Source: Mycobacterium uberis (GTDB lineage Bacteria; Actinomycetota; Actinomycetes; Mycobacteriales; Mycobacteriaceae). From it: a stretch of 64,000 bases of DNA. The notes beneath the pieces were generated by a model that saw only the letters and a list, made by a program, of their open reading frames with translations, was not told where the DNA came from and did no database searches. Both the position numbers and the translations under genes were made by a program. Of this stretch, positions 1 to 9,916 are shown piece after piece; position 1 is the stretch's first letter; each line of letters opens with the position of its first letter. The stretch lies in contig NZ_QAYL01000027.1 of NCBI RefSeq assembly GCF_003408705.1, positions 1 through 64,000 on the forward strand, given 5' to 3'.

Positions 1-1
1 C

Positions 2-295
2 GACTACCCGACTCCCAACGGCCTGGCAACGTACATGCGGGCCGAACTTGTTGGTCCCGGGCAGCAAGGCGCTCCGACCGCGGCACTCGGGGAAGCCGAA
101 ATACGGCGAGTGGTGGCGTCCATTCCGGTCAAGCGTCTTCGGCAGGCGGGAGTGTTGAATTTGTTGCTCGGGTTGGCCAATTACACCAGTGGCAACGGGC
201 AGGTCGCGGTAGGCGAGCAGACCACGGAAAAAGACATTGCGGATATGGACCTCGATGACCTGGTCAACGCCGCATTCACGAACGACGACGATTAA
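2..295 (+). CDS. C-terminal end of a type I polyketide synthase (Pks12-like), 5' part outside the window
   Basis: The reading frame is open from the first bases and ends with TAA at 293-295. The first residues read DYPTPNGLATYMRAEL, the typical end of a PKS acyl-carrier-protein domain (F-D-Y-P-T-P followed by L-A-x-Y), then a short docking-like tail rich in acidic residues (DMDLDDLVNAAFTNDDD). The next gene resembles Mtb Rv2047c, which lies directly downstream of pks12 (Rv2048c), so the synthase is most likely Pks12, which makes the mycoketide chain of mannosyl-phosphomycoketide. The PKS-type C-terminus is seen directly; the Pks12 identity rests on gene order. Only about 97 residues are visible. 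Confidence 0.75.
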   Translation, partial: DYPTPNGLATYMRAELVGPGQQGAPTAALGEAEIRRVVASIPVKRLRQAGVLNLLLGLANYTSGNGQVAVGEQTTEKDIADMDLDDLVNAAFTNDDD

Positions 296-305
296 GGCGC
301 AGGCA

Positions 306-2972
306 GTGAGGATCGTGGTCACCGGAGCAACCGGAGTACTTGGCCGTGGCATCGCAGCTAGACTACTCAGTCAGGGCCACGATGTCGTCGGAATAGCCCG
401 TCATCGGTCTGAAAGCTGGCCGAATGCAGCAGATTTCGTTGCAGCAGACATCCGGGATACTACTGCGGTCCGCCGCGCTGTCATGGGCGCGGAGGTCGTC
501 GTGCACTGCGCCTGGGTGCGGTGCCCACAGAACCAGGTCAATATCGAGGGTGCACGTAACATCCTGGACGCGATGGCCAAGACAGGCGTCAGACGCATCG
601 TTTTTGCTTCCTCTGCGCACGTTTACGGTGCGGCAACGGTGCCGGCAACCGAGGACGACGCGATGACGTCGGTCAGTACTGACGGCCTTCACAAGGCCCG
701 TGTCGAGGAAATGCTGGCGGCCTCCGGCGCGCAGTGGGTCGCGATCCGCTCAGCGCTTATCGTCGGCAGGGGCGTCGACAACTGGGTACGCCGGGCACTG
801 GCATCGCTGGCGTTTCCCGACATCGACGCCGACCACACACTACAAGTTATCCATACCGACGACGCGCTTAGGTTGTTCGTTTGCGCGATTTCAGCCACCG
901 AAGTCGCTAGCGGACCAGTTAATCTCGCAGCACCGGGCGAGATTACATTTCGTCGGATCGCCACTAGATTCGGACGCCCGATCGTGCCGCTAGGCTCGTG
1001 CTTGGCGATGCTACAACGCCTCAGCTCTTTGGCTGAACTGAAATTCCTGCAGAGCGCGTCATTGATGGATACCTCACGGCTTTGCGATGAATGGGGATTT
1101 GTGCCGGCCTGGAACGCCGATGAATGCATCGACGACTTCGCACTCGCCGTCCGTGGCCGGGTTTCGTTGGGTGAGCGGTTGGTGTCAGTGCCCTGGCGAC
1201 TGGCCAATGTCCAAAACCTGCCTGCTGTCGATGTGCCGTCTGAAGACGGAGTAGTGCCCAGATTTGCTGGCCCAGAAGGAGGTAACGGCGAATTCGACAC
1301 TCCAATCGACCCGCGTTTCCCTACCTTCCTGGCTACCAATTTATCGGAGGCACTACCCGGCCCGTTCTCACCATCATCGTCATCAGTGACTGTGCGAGGC
1401 CTACGCGCCGGCGGTGTGAGCATCGCCGAGCGATTGCGGCCCGGCGGGGCGGTTCAGCGCGAAATCGCCATGCGCACCGTCGCGGTGTTCGCTCACCGAT
1501 TGTATGGTGGTATCACGTCAGGGTATTTCATGGCCGAAACCGTTCCATTCGCGAAACCCGCAAATATCTTCAGCGACAGTGGATTCTTTGGGCCCAGTAT
1601 GAGCTCCCTGCCGATCTTTGGTGAGCAGCGACCACCGTCGGAATCTACCCGCGTCCATAGGCTACTGCGTATCCTCCGTAACATTGGAGTGTTCAGCGTC
1701 AACCTTGTTGGCTTGAGCGCTGGTTCACCCCGAGACACCCGCTCCTATATAGATGATGTCGATCGTCTGGAATATCTTGCCGGTGTTGATGCCACCCAAC
1801 TCGACGATCGCCGGCTGCTGAGTCTGATCTTGTTGGCGCGTGACCATGTCGTACACGGCTGGGTGTTGGCGTCGGGATCATTCATGTTGTGCGCCGCGTT
1901 CAACGTGTTATTGCGCGGCCTGTGTGGGCGAGAGGCCGTACCACTGGCTGGACCGAAACTGGTCAGCGCGCGTGCGGTGGAGGCGGTGCAACGACTGGTC
2001 CGCGCGGCGCGGCTCGACCCGAACGTAACACGTCTGCTGGCTGAACCGGGGGAGCGCCTTGACAAGCTGGCAATCGAGACACCGGAGTTTTATTCGGCCG
2101 TGCGAGCCGAACTAGCACTGATCGGGCATCGAGGTCCAGCAGAAGTCGAGATGCTATCAACCAGCTATGCTGACAATCCTGAGCTGCTGGTCAGCATGGT
2201 TACCAAAGCGCTGAACGTTACTTTTGCATCGCCGCCCCAACATCTGCGGGTTCAGTGGTGGGCCAGGCCCATTGCGCTACTAGCCGCCCGCCAACTACGT
2301 GACCGCGAAGTCCGCCGCGATAGAATGGTGCGTGCCATCTGGCTGCTACGCGGTCTACTGCGTGAGTATGGGCGCCGGTTGACCGACGCCAGTGTTTTCG
2401 ACACCGCCGACGACGTGTTCTACCTGTTGGTCGACGAGCTCGATGAACTTGACCGACTCCCGGCGGACGTTTCGGGACTGGTAGCCCGACGCCGAGCCGA
2501 ACAACAAAGGTTGGCAGCCATCGTTCCGCCGACAGTCTTCAGCGGCAGTTGGCAGCCGGCGACTACGTCTTCAATGGCACTGGGCACCGGAGACACTCTG
2601 CGCGGTGTCGGAGTTTGCGGCGGACAGGTCCGCGGCCGGGTGCGGATTGTGCAGCCCGACACCATCGACGATCTGCAACCCGGCGAGGTTCTTGTCGCGG
2701 AGGTCACCGATGTCGGCTATACTGCGGCCTTTTGCTACGCCGCAGCTGTAGTAACTGAGCTCGGTGGTCCAATGTCACACGCTGCTGTGGTGGCCCGCGA
2801 GTTCGGGTTCCCGTGCGTGGTTGATGTCCAGGGTGCCACTCATCGTCTCCCACCCGGTGCGCTTGTCGAAGTCGACGGCAGCGTGGGGGAGGTCCACATA
2901 CTCGACATAGCTGCTGAAGACATTTTGTCACTTCCGGCCAGTGATCAGGGTTGGCGGGTCAACCGCCCATGA
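306..2972 (+). CDS. NAD-dependent epimerase/dehydratase fused to a PEP-utilising mobile domain (Rv2047c-like)
   Basis: About 888 aa. The N-terminus (VRIVVTGATGVLGRG) is an extended-SDR Rossmann fold with the GxxGxxG motif and a later SSAHVYG serine strand. The C-terminal ~120 residues form a PEP-utiliser 'swivelling' domain with the phospho-histidine motif GGPMSHAAVVARE. The ~500 residues between are not assigned. I chose GTG at 306 because the Rossmann strand begins there; the frame stays open upstream to 237, but that part overlaps the PKS end. The gene starts 10 bases after the PKS stop, so the two are probably co-transcribed, as in Mtb for pks12-Rv2047c. At the expected YxxxK site the sequence reads DGLHK, so the catalytic tyrosine seems absent. 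No PEP-binding TIM barrel is visible. Biochemical function unknown. Confidence 0.8.
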   Translation: MRIVVTGATGVLGRGIAARLLSQGHDVVGIARHRSESWPNAADFVAADIRDTTAVRRAVMGAEVVVHCAWVRCPQNQVNIEGARNILDAMAKTGVRRIVFASSAHVYGAATVPATEDDAMTSVSTDGLHKARVEEMLAASGAQWVAIRSALIVGRGVDNWVRRALASLAFPDIDADHTLQVIHTDDALRLFVCAISATEVASGPVNLAAPGEITFRRIATRFGRPIVPLGSCLAMLQRLSSLAELKFLQSASLMDTSRLCDEWGFVPAWNADECIDDFALAVRGRVSLGERLVSVPWRLANVQNLPAVDVPSEDGVVPRFAGPEGGNGEFDTPIDPRFPTFLATNLSEALPGPFSPSSSSVTVRGLRAGGVSIAERLRPGGAVQREIAMRTVAVFAHRLYGGITSGYFMAETVPFAKPANIFSDSGFFGPSMSSLPIFGEQRPPSESTRVHRLLRILRNIGVFSVNLVGLSAGSPRDTRSYIDDVDRLEYLAGVDATQLDDRRLLSLILLARDHVVHGWVLASGSFMLCAAFNVLLRGLCGREAVPLAGPKLVSARAVEAVQRLVRAARLDPNVTRLLAEPGERLDKLAIETPEFYSAVRAELALIGHRGPAEVEMLSTSYADNPELLVSMVTKALNVTFASPPQHLRVQWWARPIALLAARQLRDREVRRDRMVRAIWLLRGLLREYGRRLTDASVFDTADDVFYLLVDELDELDRLPADVSGLVARRRAEQQRLAAIVPPTVFSGSWQPATTSSMALGTGDTLRGVGVCGGQVRGRVRIVQPDTIDDLQPGEVLVAEVTDVGYTAAFCYAAAVVTELGGPMSHAAVVAREFGFPCVVDVQGATHRLPPGALVEVDGSVGEVHILDIAAEDILSLPASDQGWRVNRP

Positions 2973-3961
2973 ACATCGCGGTGTTGCCGAGTGGGGGAGT
3001 AGTTCACGCAGAACAGTCCGGATTCATTTGGTGCGGCAACGCTAGTCATAGGATGATTTCGTCGTGGCGCCGCCCCGACCTGCAAATTCGTTCCGTTGAA
3101 GTCGATCCGACCGGCTTTCCCGTCGCTGTCGGTTGTTTCGGGGGGCTGCGGATCCGATCAAGCCTATTGTGTGCCGCTCATCGTGGACAACAACCCCGAA
3201 GGGCCGGTTATTTGCCAGGTTTCTCAAGATATTGCCAATGAACGAAGCGGCGATCGATCAAGTTGCTCGTCGACACAGAACCGGCTGCGCATAAACGTAT
3301 TAACACTTCCTACCCAGGCTACCCGGAGCGATCGGCCTGCATCCAGTTGCGAGCTATTGGCTGTATTCGATATCTATTGCACCGGGTTCGGTGTGTTGCT
3401 CACAGCAGTCACCGATTGCCACCGTAAGCTACAGGCCAGAAACGAGGTGCAACGACACTGGCGGTGCTCTAGCCGCACTAAGGTCTTCGGCGGCGACTAG
3501 CCCGCTTATACCCCCACCGACCGTACCGTCATGGTGTTCCACCACAGGTGCCGCGTTGAGCTTGATTTGCACTCACACCGGCGGATGGCATAGGAAGACT
3601 GCTTATTGGCACACTGGCCCCCATGTACCCATCGTGGTGATAAGCATCTCCGGATCAAGCAAGTGGATGGTCGGCGTGATGTTCGCGCAACGGATGCGGG
3701 GGCCTTTCCTGGACGCTGTAATACCCTGCGCCCGCCAGCCAACATCGCCAAAAGATAACCGCCGGCGAACCGCTCAACGACGACGATCGCTGTCCCTGAC
3801 TGAAGGAGGATCGGTGAATGGCTGGCCAGCCGTTGCGACGACGTAGTAGTGAGTTGTTCGGCGCTCAAACGCACGTATTGCGGCCACCTGCGTACGCACT
3901 GCCCGCATATGAATCCTTTCCTGGCAGGCTCGGCGTGGAGGACTCCTTAAGCAGCGTAAAG
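2973..3961. other. Decayed intergenic stretch, no recognisable gene
   Basis: About 1 kb with only short, uninterpretable open stretches on both strands. By Mtb synteny lppI (Rv2046) and lipT (Rv2045c) would be expected here, but I could not align any part to them. A short + strand stretch near 3130-3250 has cysteine-containing, protein-like composition and may be a remnant; I could not name it. Confidence 0.5.
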
Positions 3962-4290
3962 ATGTACGAAGACGTGGTTACGTTAATGGCCATGTTGCAC
4001 TTCGTCTTCTTCGGTTACGTCATTATCGGCAGCTCCGTCACGGTGCACTGGTGGCGCACGATCTGGCTGTACGTGCCGGTAGTGATTGGGGGCATCGGCA
4101 TCGCCACCAATTACGTTGACTTCCTGTTGATTTGGTTGGAGCGTTGGGCTCGGGTGGGGGTTACAATGGCGCTGCGCTACCGCAGGACGGATTCATTGCC
4201 CACTACATAACCGGGGTGATCCATCCGGTGAGTTAGCTGAACCGCGTGCAGATCGGCATCTTCGTGGTGGTCGCAATCTCCTAGGCGGTG
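3962..4290 (+). pseudogene. DUF2784-family membrane protein, frameshifted
   Basis: From ATG 3962 the frame encodes MYEDVVTLMAMLHFVFFGYV followed by further hydrophobic segments and a WLERWAR stretch, typical of the small DUF2784 membrane proteins. After about residue 66 the frame is lost. The conserved continuation (GFIAHYITGVIHPVS) appears in another frame at about 4187-4230 and is then cut by stops. No functional product is expected. The family assignment is from remembered sequence patterns. Confidence 0.6.
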
Positions 4291-4426
4291 TTTCGTCTCG
4301 ATATTCAGAAGGCTCCGGCACAGCAGACCAAGTCGCTAGCTATAAGCCAATTGGCGATTATAAACGGTAATTTTGACGAGCACTGCTGACTCGTTAACCA
4401 AAACGGTCTAGCACAGTGTAGACTGG

Positions 4427-4914
4427 CTAACTTCGGTGCCGGTGGTCCAGCACCGTTGAAGACACCGCTTCCGAGATCCGCTCGACTGCCTGGCGGTCAC
4501 GCCAACTTGCGGTATCAGTGGACGCGATCATCAATCTGCTCAAAAGGCTAAAGTCGGCCAGAAACTCCCTGCGCTGCTGCGCTTTCCGCGTTGGGTCGGA
4601 TTTATTCCAGAACGTATGCACTCCCAGGTTGGCCGGTAACGCGATGCATGCCAGCGCGGCAGAGGCGAGCCGGGGCAGCTGGCCGATGGTAAGCAGCAGG
4701 CCGCCTTCGATTCTGAACAGCCGCATTGATTTGCGCGAACGTCTTGACGTCTCCGGGAACACTGATGCCAACGTAATCCGGCACTGTAAAATAAATGTTT
4801 CATGGCGATTTCCACGGTGGCTTGCATTGTCGACTTGGGGTTGAATAGCGATTCGATGTCATGGCCGATGAACACCGCCGACAACAAAGGCCGCGCAAAT
4901 TTGCGGGTCAACAT
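4427..4914 (-). pseudogene. DoxX-family membrane protein, frameshifted
   Basis: On the minus strand the N-terminal part begins near 4914 (MLTRKFARPLLSAVFIGHDI), the signature of DoxX-like membrane proteins. The middle (KTFAQINAAVQ) and C-terminal part (LPRLASAALA, then NLGVHTFWNKSDPTRKAQQRR) lie in two other frames, so at least two frameshifts have occurred. The C-terminal segment ends near 4427 with ERISEAVSS. A DoxX protein would be an integral membrane protein of uncertain role; this copy is broken. Confidence 0.65.
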
Positions 4915-5012
4915 GGTCGGTGGGTTAGCCGGCTGACCGGTAAGCAAACCGCGCGCTATGTCGTCGCATTCAGTAACGACAATTTGTTGCGACGGTGGAT
5001 AAGGTGGACTGG

Positions 5013-5557
5013 GTGCTAGCCGTTGATCACTGTTGACGTGCAGAACGATTTCTACACGAGTGACTCGGTGCCACTGGTCAGCGCGGATACGCTATCCGAC
5101 GCGATCAGCGCTTACCTTGCCCGACATCCCAGCTATCAGCACATCGTGGCCACTAAGGATTAGCCACTTCAACCCTAGGAACATTTCTTTGACACAAAGG
5201 ACTATGTGTCGTCCTGACCACCGCACTGCATGGTGGGCAACGTCGGCGCCGATTTTCACCCTGATCTCGGCACGAGCCTGGTAGAAGCGGTCTTCCGCAA
5301 GGGCGCTGACAGTGGTTTTGAGGGCGTCGACGAGACGGAGGGCACCGCTGCTAGAATGAGTTGCTGTTGCACGCAGATTGACGTGGATGGCGTCACCACC
5401 AAATTTTTTGCGTGTGCAAAACCACTCAAGATACAGCTAGGGCGAGCTTTGCGACATGGGTATTGCTAGGCCTGTCGGTGGGGTTCCGTGAGTCGTTGAC
5501 CATGGAGACGCTCGACGAGATGTGCACTACTTGCGTGACCGTGGTCTTGAGCTCTTG
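5013..5557 (+). pseudogene. pncA: Pyrazinamidase/nicotinamidase, inactivated
   Basis: The frame from 5023 reads LITVDVQNDF, matching the PncA N-terminus including the catalytic aspartate. It continues with AISAYLA and HIVATKD, then hits TAG at 5161-5163 where PncA has the metal-binding D-F-H segment. Later parts are in other frames: GADFHPDLGTSLVEAVFRKG, then GFEGVDE, and finally a tail resembling the PncA C-terminus and ending VTVVLSS with TGA at 5555-5557. The annotated start at 5013 (GTG) is one base out of frame with the body. Several lesions mean no enzyme can be made. It lies before an Rv2042c-like remnant, as in Mtb. Confidence 0.85.
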
Positions 5558-6310
5558 ATAGCGGCACCGAACCGCAACGAATTCCTGGCCGTGGTGGAAC
5601 AGTATCCGTAGGCGGCTCCCTCGTATGATCGTGCTGGCTGGGCCTGGACGTATTCACCAGCGATGGCCGAATCCAAGATCCTGTGCGTGTGAGCTCGTAG
5701 CCGCATTTAAGACACGAGTATGCCAGTCATTTTTATCGTGCCACTCCATATCATATTCCATCGATATTCCATCGCGATTTGGATATCGTTGTTGGCCTGG
5801 TCGTCGTGCGCGATCTTGAACTTGAGATGACGACGTCTTAGGCCATGACGATGTACGTTCTTGCACTGCTACCCTCACGAGGGTAACGGCGAGTAGCGGA
5901 TTACTGTGCGGCGGTTCTACTGGGAGCTGCCGGCGACGATGCTGTGGTTCTTGCTAGCAGTCTCGCTCACGTTGCAACTGTCCCGAGGGGGTAGTGGACA
6001 ACTAGAGGTTGGGCGGTACCACAGGGGGCCATGAGGGGCTTTCGCAGGGCCGGCACACGCCACAAGAAGCTAGGTGGTGACCTTCTTGCACTCGGCTACA
6101 TAACATGACAAGTCTGCAACCGGTGATAAGTCGTAACATACTGTCGCAATACCTTTGGGTGACAACTATCCCCTTAACGTTGTTGAACTCGTCGAGCAGC
6201 TTAACAGGGCTAGCTGAACCAAGATGAACAGCGCGGGATCTGCTGTTGAGATCTCGCTGGCCGTTCACGAGCCTGGCATAATGTTCGCCGACGTTTCCCG
6301 GTAAGGTAAT
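5558..6310 (+). pseudogene. Remnant of the gene downstream of pncA (Rv2042c-like)
   Basis: Immediately after the pncA end the frame reads IAAPNRNEFLAVVEQYP then a stop. Further pieces are HRDLDIVVGLVVVRDLELE near 5780-5830 and FRRAGTRHKKLGG near 6039-6080, interrupted by stops and frameshifts. The order and wording fit my memory of Rv2042c, a conserved protein encoded after pncA in Mtb. The four sugar ABC-transporter genes that follow in Mtb (Rv2041c-Rv2038c) are not visible, so they seem to be deleted. Confidence 0.55.
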
Positions 6311-6507
6311 GAGATCAAGCGGATTCGATATTTTCCGGGCTGACACAGTTTGTTTGAGTGGCACAACCATCAGCGCCAGTGCCACGGCTGACGGCGACAA
6401 GTAACCGCCCAGAAAAACGATATCGAATTTTCTAAGTGTCTTGTTAGTAGGACTCATCGGCGTGCTGCGCACCGGTAAGCCAGTGTAATCAAACTATAGT
6501 GGAGTTC

Positions 6508-7500
6508 GTGAGTACCGCGCGTGTTGACCTGGTCTGTGAAGGCGGTGGGGTCCGGGGGATTGGCCTGGTCGGAGCGGTGGACGCACTGGCTGCGGCCGGC
6601 TACCGCTTTCCCCGTGTGGCGGGGACCAGCGCGGGCGCAGTTGTTGCGTCGATGATCGCCGCCCTGCAGACCTCTGGTGAACCGCTGGCTCGGCTTGCGG
6701 AAGTGATGCGCGCTATAGACTATCGGAAATTCCTTGACCGCAATCTGATTGGGCGAGTTCCTATAATCGGAGGCGGGCTGTCGCTGCTGGTGTCAGGTGC
6801 GATCTACCAGGGAGCCTACCTCGAAGAACTGCTCACCGGCTTGCTCGGTGACTTGGGCGTGCATACCTTCGGTGACTTGCGCACCGGCGAAGAGCACGAA
6901 CAATTTGCTTGGTCACTGGTTGTGACTGCTAGTGACTTGTCGCGACGTCGATTGGTTCGTATCCCGTGGGACCTCGACTCCTACGGCATCGACCCGGACG
7001 AGTTTTCGGTGGCACGGGCAGTGTACGCCTCGTCGGCGATTCCGTATGTGTTCAGACCGGTTCGAGTAGGTGGCGCGACCTGGGTCGACGGTGGATTGTT
7101 GTCAACTTTTCCGGTTGAGTTATTTGACCGGTCAGATGGTGATGCACGATGGCCGACATTCGGGATTCGGCTGTCGGCGCGTCCCGGCATTCCGCCTACC
7201 TATTCGGTACATGGACCGGTGTCTTTGGGAATCGCTGCGATAGAGACCCTGGTGAGTAACCAAGATAACGCATATACTGATGATCCATGTACCGTGCGAC
7301 GCACAATCTTCGTGCCCACAGACGAGGTGAGTTCGATCGACTTCGAAGTCACTGCCGAACAGCGAGAAGCACTCTACCAACGTGGACTGCAGGCTGGTCA
7401 ACAGTTTTTGGAGAGGTGGAATTACGCAGACTATCTGACGGCCTGTGGCGGCCCAGTTACGCAGTCGGCTGACCTGTACACAAGTCCCCCCAAAGACTAG
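6508..7500 (+). CDS. Patatin-like phospholipase/acylhydrolase (Rv2037c-like)
   Basis: About 330 aa and intact. The patatin elements are all present: oxyanion loop CEGGGVRGIGL near the N-terminus, nucleophile elbow GTSAGAVVAS (serine in G-x-S-x-G), and the catalytic aspartate in WVDGGLLSTFPV. Such proteins use a Ser-Asp dyad to hydrolyse acyl esters of lipids. GTG 6508 is preferred because GGAG lies a few bases upstream and the conserved MSTARVDLVCEGG-type start follows; GTG 6499 is an in-frame alternative without a clear ribosome site. It is the only surviving gene of the block after pks12 and Rv2047c, so it is probably under selection. Substrate unknown. Confidence 0.85.
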   Translation: MSTARVDLVCEGGGVRGIGLVGAVDALAAAGYRFPRVAGTSAGAVVASMIAALQTSGEPLARLAEVMRAIDYRKFLDRNLIGRVPIIGGGLSLLVSGAIYQGAYLEELLTGLLGDLGVHTFGDLRTGEEHEQFAWSLVVTASDLSRRRLVRIPWDLDSYGIDPDEFSVARAVYASSAIPYVFRPVRVGGATWVDGGLLSTFPVELFDRSDGDARWPTFGIRLSARPGIPPTYSVHGPVSLGIAAIETLVSNQDNAYTDDPCTVRRTIFVPTDEVSSIDFEVTAEQREALYQRGLQAGQQFLERWNYADYLTACGGPVTQSADLYTSPPKD

Positions 7501-9916
7501 CGGCGGTTCTGTGCGGAGCGCTGTCTCGACACAAAAATGCTTGCTTGCAAGGTTTCCTAGTATTGCCGGGTGGCTGGTCACTGTGGGACTCGCGTGCTTG
7601 CTGGGACTCGACATAGGTACCGCGCTGACCGGGGCCTGACCGTCGAAGAGGTCGCGACTGGCTATATCGGCGTTGTGATCCGAATCGGATATAGTCACGT
7701 CGACCTCGAAGGTCGGCATGGGTACGCCTATGGCTTTCTGTTGGAGGGCCGGAAAGCGTTTAGCGCGCTCACGCCAGTCAGATATATGTGGAGGGTCACC
7801 AAGACGCCGAACTCATCACATACACGTAAGTGTAGGGCGATGCTCTTCGGATCGAAGGCATTATTGTTGAATATCTCGGTGGCGTAGACGACCTAGTCAG
7901 TGTCGTGGCAGGATTCTGGCCCGGTTCGGGTCGCCGGTTTGATGGTCTCGTCGACCATCTAGTGGAGGGGTCGAAGGAAGCGTGGATCGTCGATGCGGTA
8001 CACCGGAGACCAGGCGGCCCTGGCACCTTGATCGTCGGTCGCCTATATGTCAACATCTAGCAGGCTGTGAAGCCGCAGCGACTAGGCCTGGTGGCCTAGT
8101 CCAACGTGCCGTCACATATTGAATGGAAGCACGGCACGTGTCAGGACCTGGGCTGGCCGCACCATGACCAGGCAGACATCGCCAGCGCTTAGCGACAGAT
8201 TCGTTCATGCGTGCGTGATTGGAACGATCTGGAGCCGGCACTGATCAGCCGGGTTAAAGAGCTTATCAACCTTGTTACACAGCCGATCTAACAGCCGGCT
8301 AAGAGGCTTCCCTAAGCATCACGATCGGGTTATCGGATTGTGTTGTAGGCACAAGCTGAAGGGCCTCTATCTGCGTGGTTGAGGACTAAAACCTCACGAC
8401 GATGAATAGGTCAACTTATATCCTTGCTCATGGTGGAAAAGAACTAAATATTTGCTACTGTGACATGTCACAGCATTGTTGTTCTCGATCTTCATGATGG
8501 TAATGCACTACCTTAATAGTAACACTGTTTAGGTTTTCGATTTAGTTACCATGCTTCGGCTGCTGCACGTGACTGTGTCCGACGGCATGATTCCCACCTC
8601 GAACTAGCAATACCACGACATTTCCGCGACATAGGCTGAACTTATTGCTGTCCGCTATGTCGATAACGACGCATGGTAGGTACATCCCGACGTCGACGCT
8701 CTCACACTGTTACAAAACTCCCGATTCCTCGGGTAGCAGGATGTTTAATTCCTATTAGCTCAAAAGACAAAGAAAAACAAGCATAAAGTTAGTTATCACC
8801 GCTGCGGTGGCAATGAAGCAGAACTGTCTGGTGGCGGCCAACACTTTAAGTTAAGCCAAAGTTGTGATCGCTTTTGCCTAGGCATTATGTGGCTGACCTG
8901 GGTGATTGATACCGCAGCTGTATGATTGGCGCATATCCTATTGTTGGGTGCCAGACCTGTGTGCATTCATGTATCGAGTTGCGCTGGCGTCAACACCTGC
9001 TTGTTCGAGTGTCTGACGCATGCTTCTAACTGGGTGTGGGGGTCGGGGTCGACAGAAGTCGCATGGTAGACATCGTGTGACATTATGCCACCTAACACAT
9101 TCGTATACGCCTGCCTGGAGTAGCGTGTGACAGTACGAACGCCACCGCAGCTTCTCTCATTGGAAATCCTCAGCTGCCCTTCTGGAAGGGCCGGCACGCA
9201 TCTAACGGCTCGGTATTTGCCACGTCGACCTCCATCCGCGACGCCGCAATCCAGCCATATCTTGGCCGTGAGTATTCCGGCATTGCCGGAAGGACACATC
9301 GCCGACATATTCATCGCGGGGCGATAGAAACTGTATTCTTGCATCAGCAGCGACACCGGAGTGTAGGGCATCAGAGCGAAGTAGTCATGGACTCGCCGCT
9401 GCCCACCATCCTCGTAGTAGAAGAGACACCATGTCTCGCGCTCAGACACGACAACCGCCTGCACCACGCCCACCTGTCGGCCCGGATTTCCATCCGCGCT
9501 CCAACGCTAATCCTAGCCAACCACACGTCCTCGTGACGGTTCTGCCCCATATCCTTCGAGCAAGGTGGCGGCTGGTTTACCGCTCAACACACCTTCTCAC
9601 AGATATTTTATGCCTCAGCCATGCCCGGTTACTGCTCCAATCCCGGTCATCGCCATAGCCGGCGCACGCATGCTCTGTTTCCCTTCGCGTTGCTGTTTTG
9701 TCATCTTGTGAAGATCCAAATAACACCCCACGTTGGCTACACTGCCCAATTTCGCTCGGCTCACGCACAAGAAGGACACCTAAATGAGGAGTGAAGAAGA
9801 CCTGCGGTACCGCTGTCAGATCTGATTCAAAACTGCCTACGAGGCTGGTTAGTGCTACTGCGATGCACTAACTTGGCCAAAAGAAACAATGCCTTATACA
9901 ATAGGAAGAATCAAGT
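7501..9916. other. Decayed region, 2.4 kb without an intact gene
   Basis: Only fragments. A + strand stretch at about 7870-8058 reads like coding sequence (VEYLGGVDDLVSVVAGFWPGS, then IVDAVHRRPGGPGTLIVGRLYV) with no recognisable family. A stretch around 8400-8900 is visibly A+T richer than the genes. The minus strand at 8967-9473 is open for 168 codons but resembles nothing I know. By synteny this is where Rv2036-Rv2034 homologues would lie; I could not confirm any. Confidence 0.5.

Noticed and set aside
689-1423. A 244-codon minus-strand frame inside the epimerase gene.
   Set aside because: It is a shadow of the intact plus-strand gene in G+C-rich DNA.
6002-6472. A 156-codon minus-strand frame.
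   Set aside because: It lies antisense to readable Rv2042c-like fragments on the plus strand and resembles no protein family.
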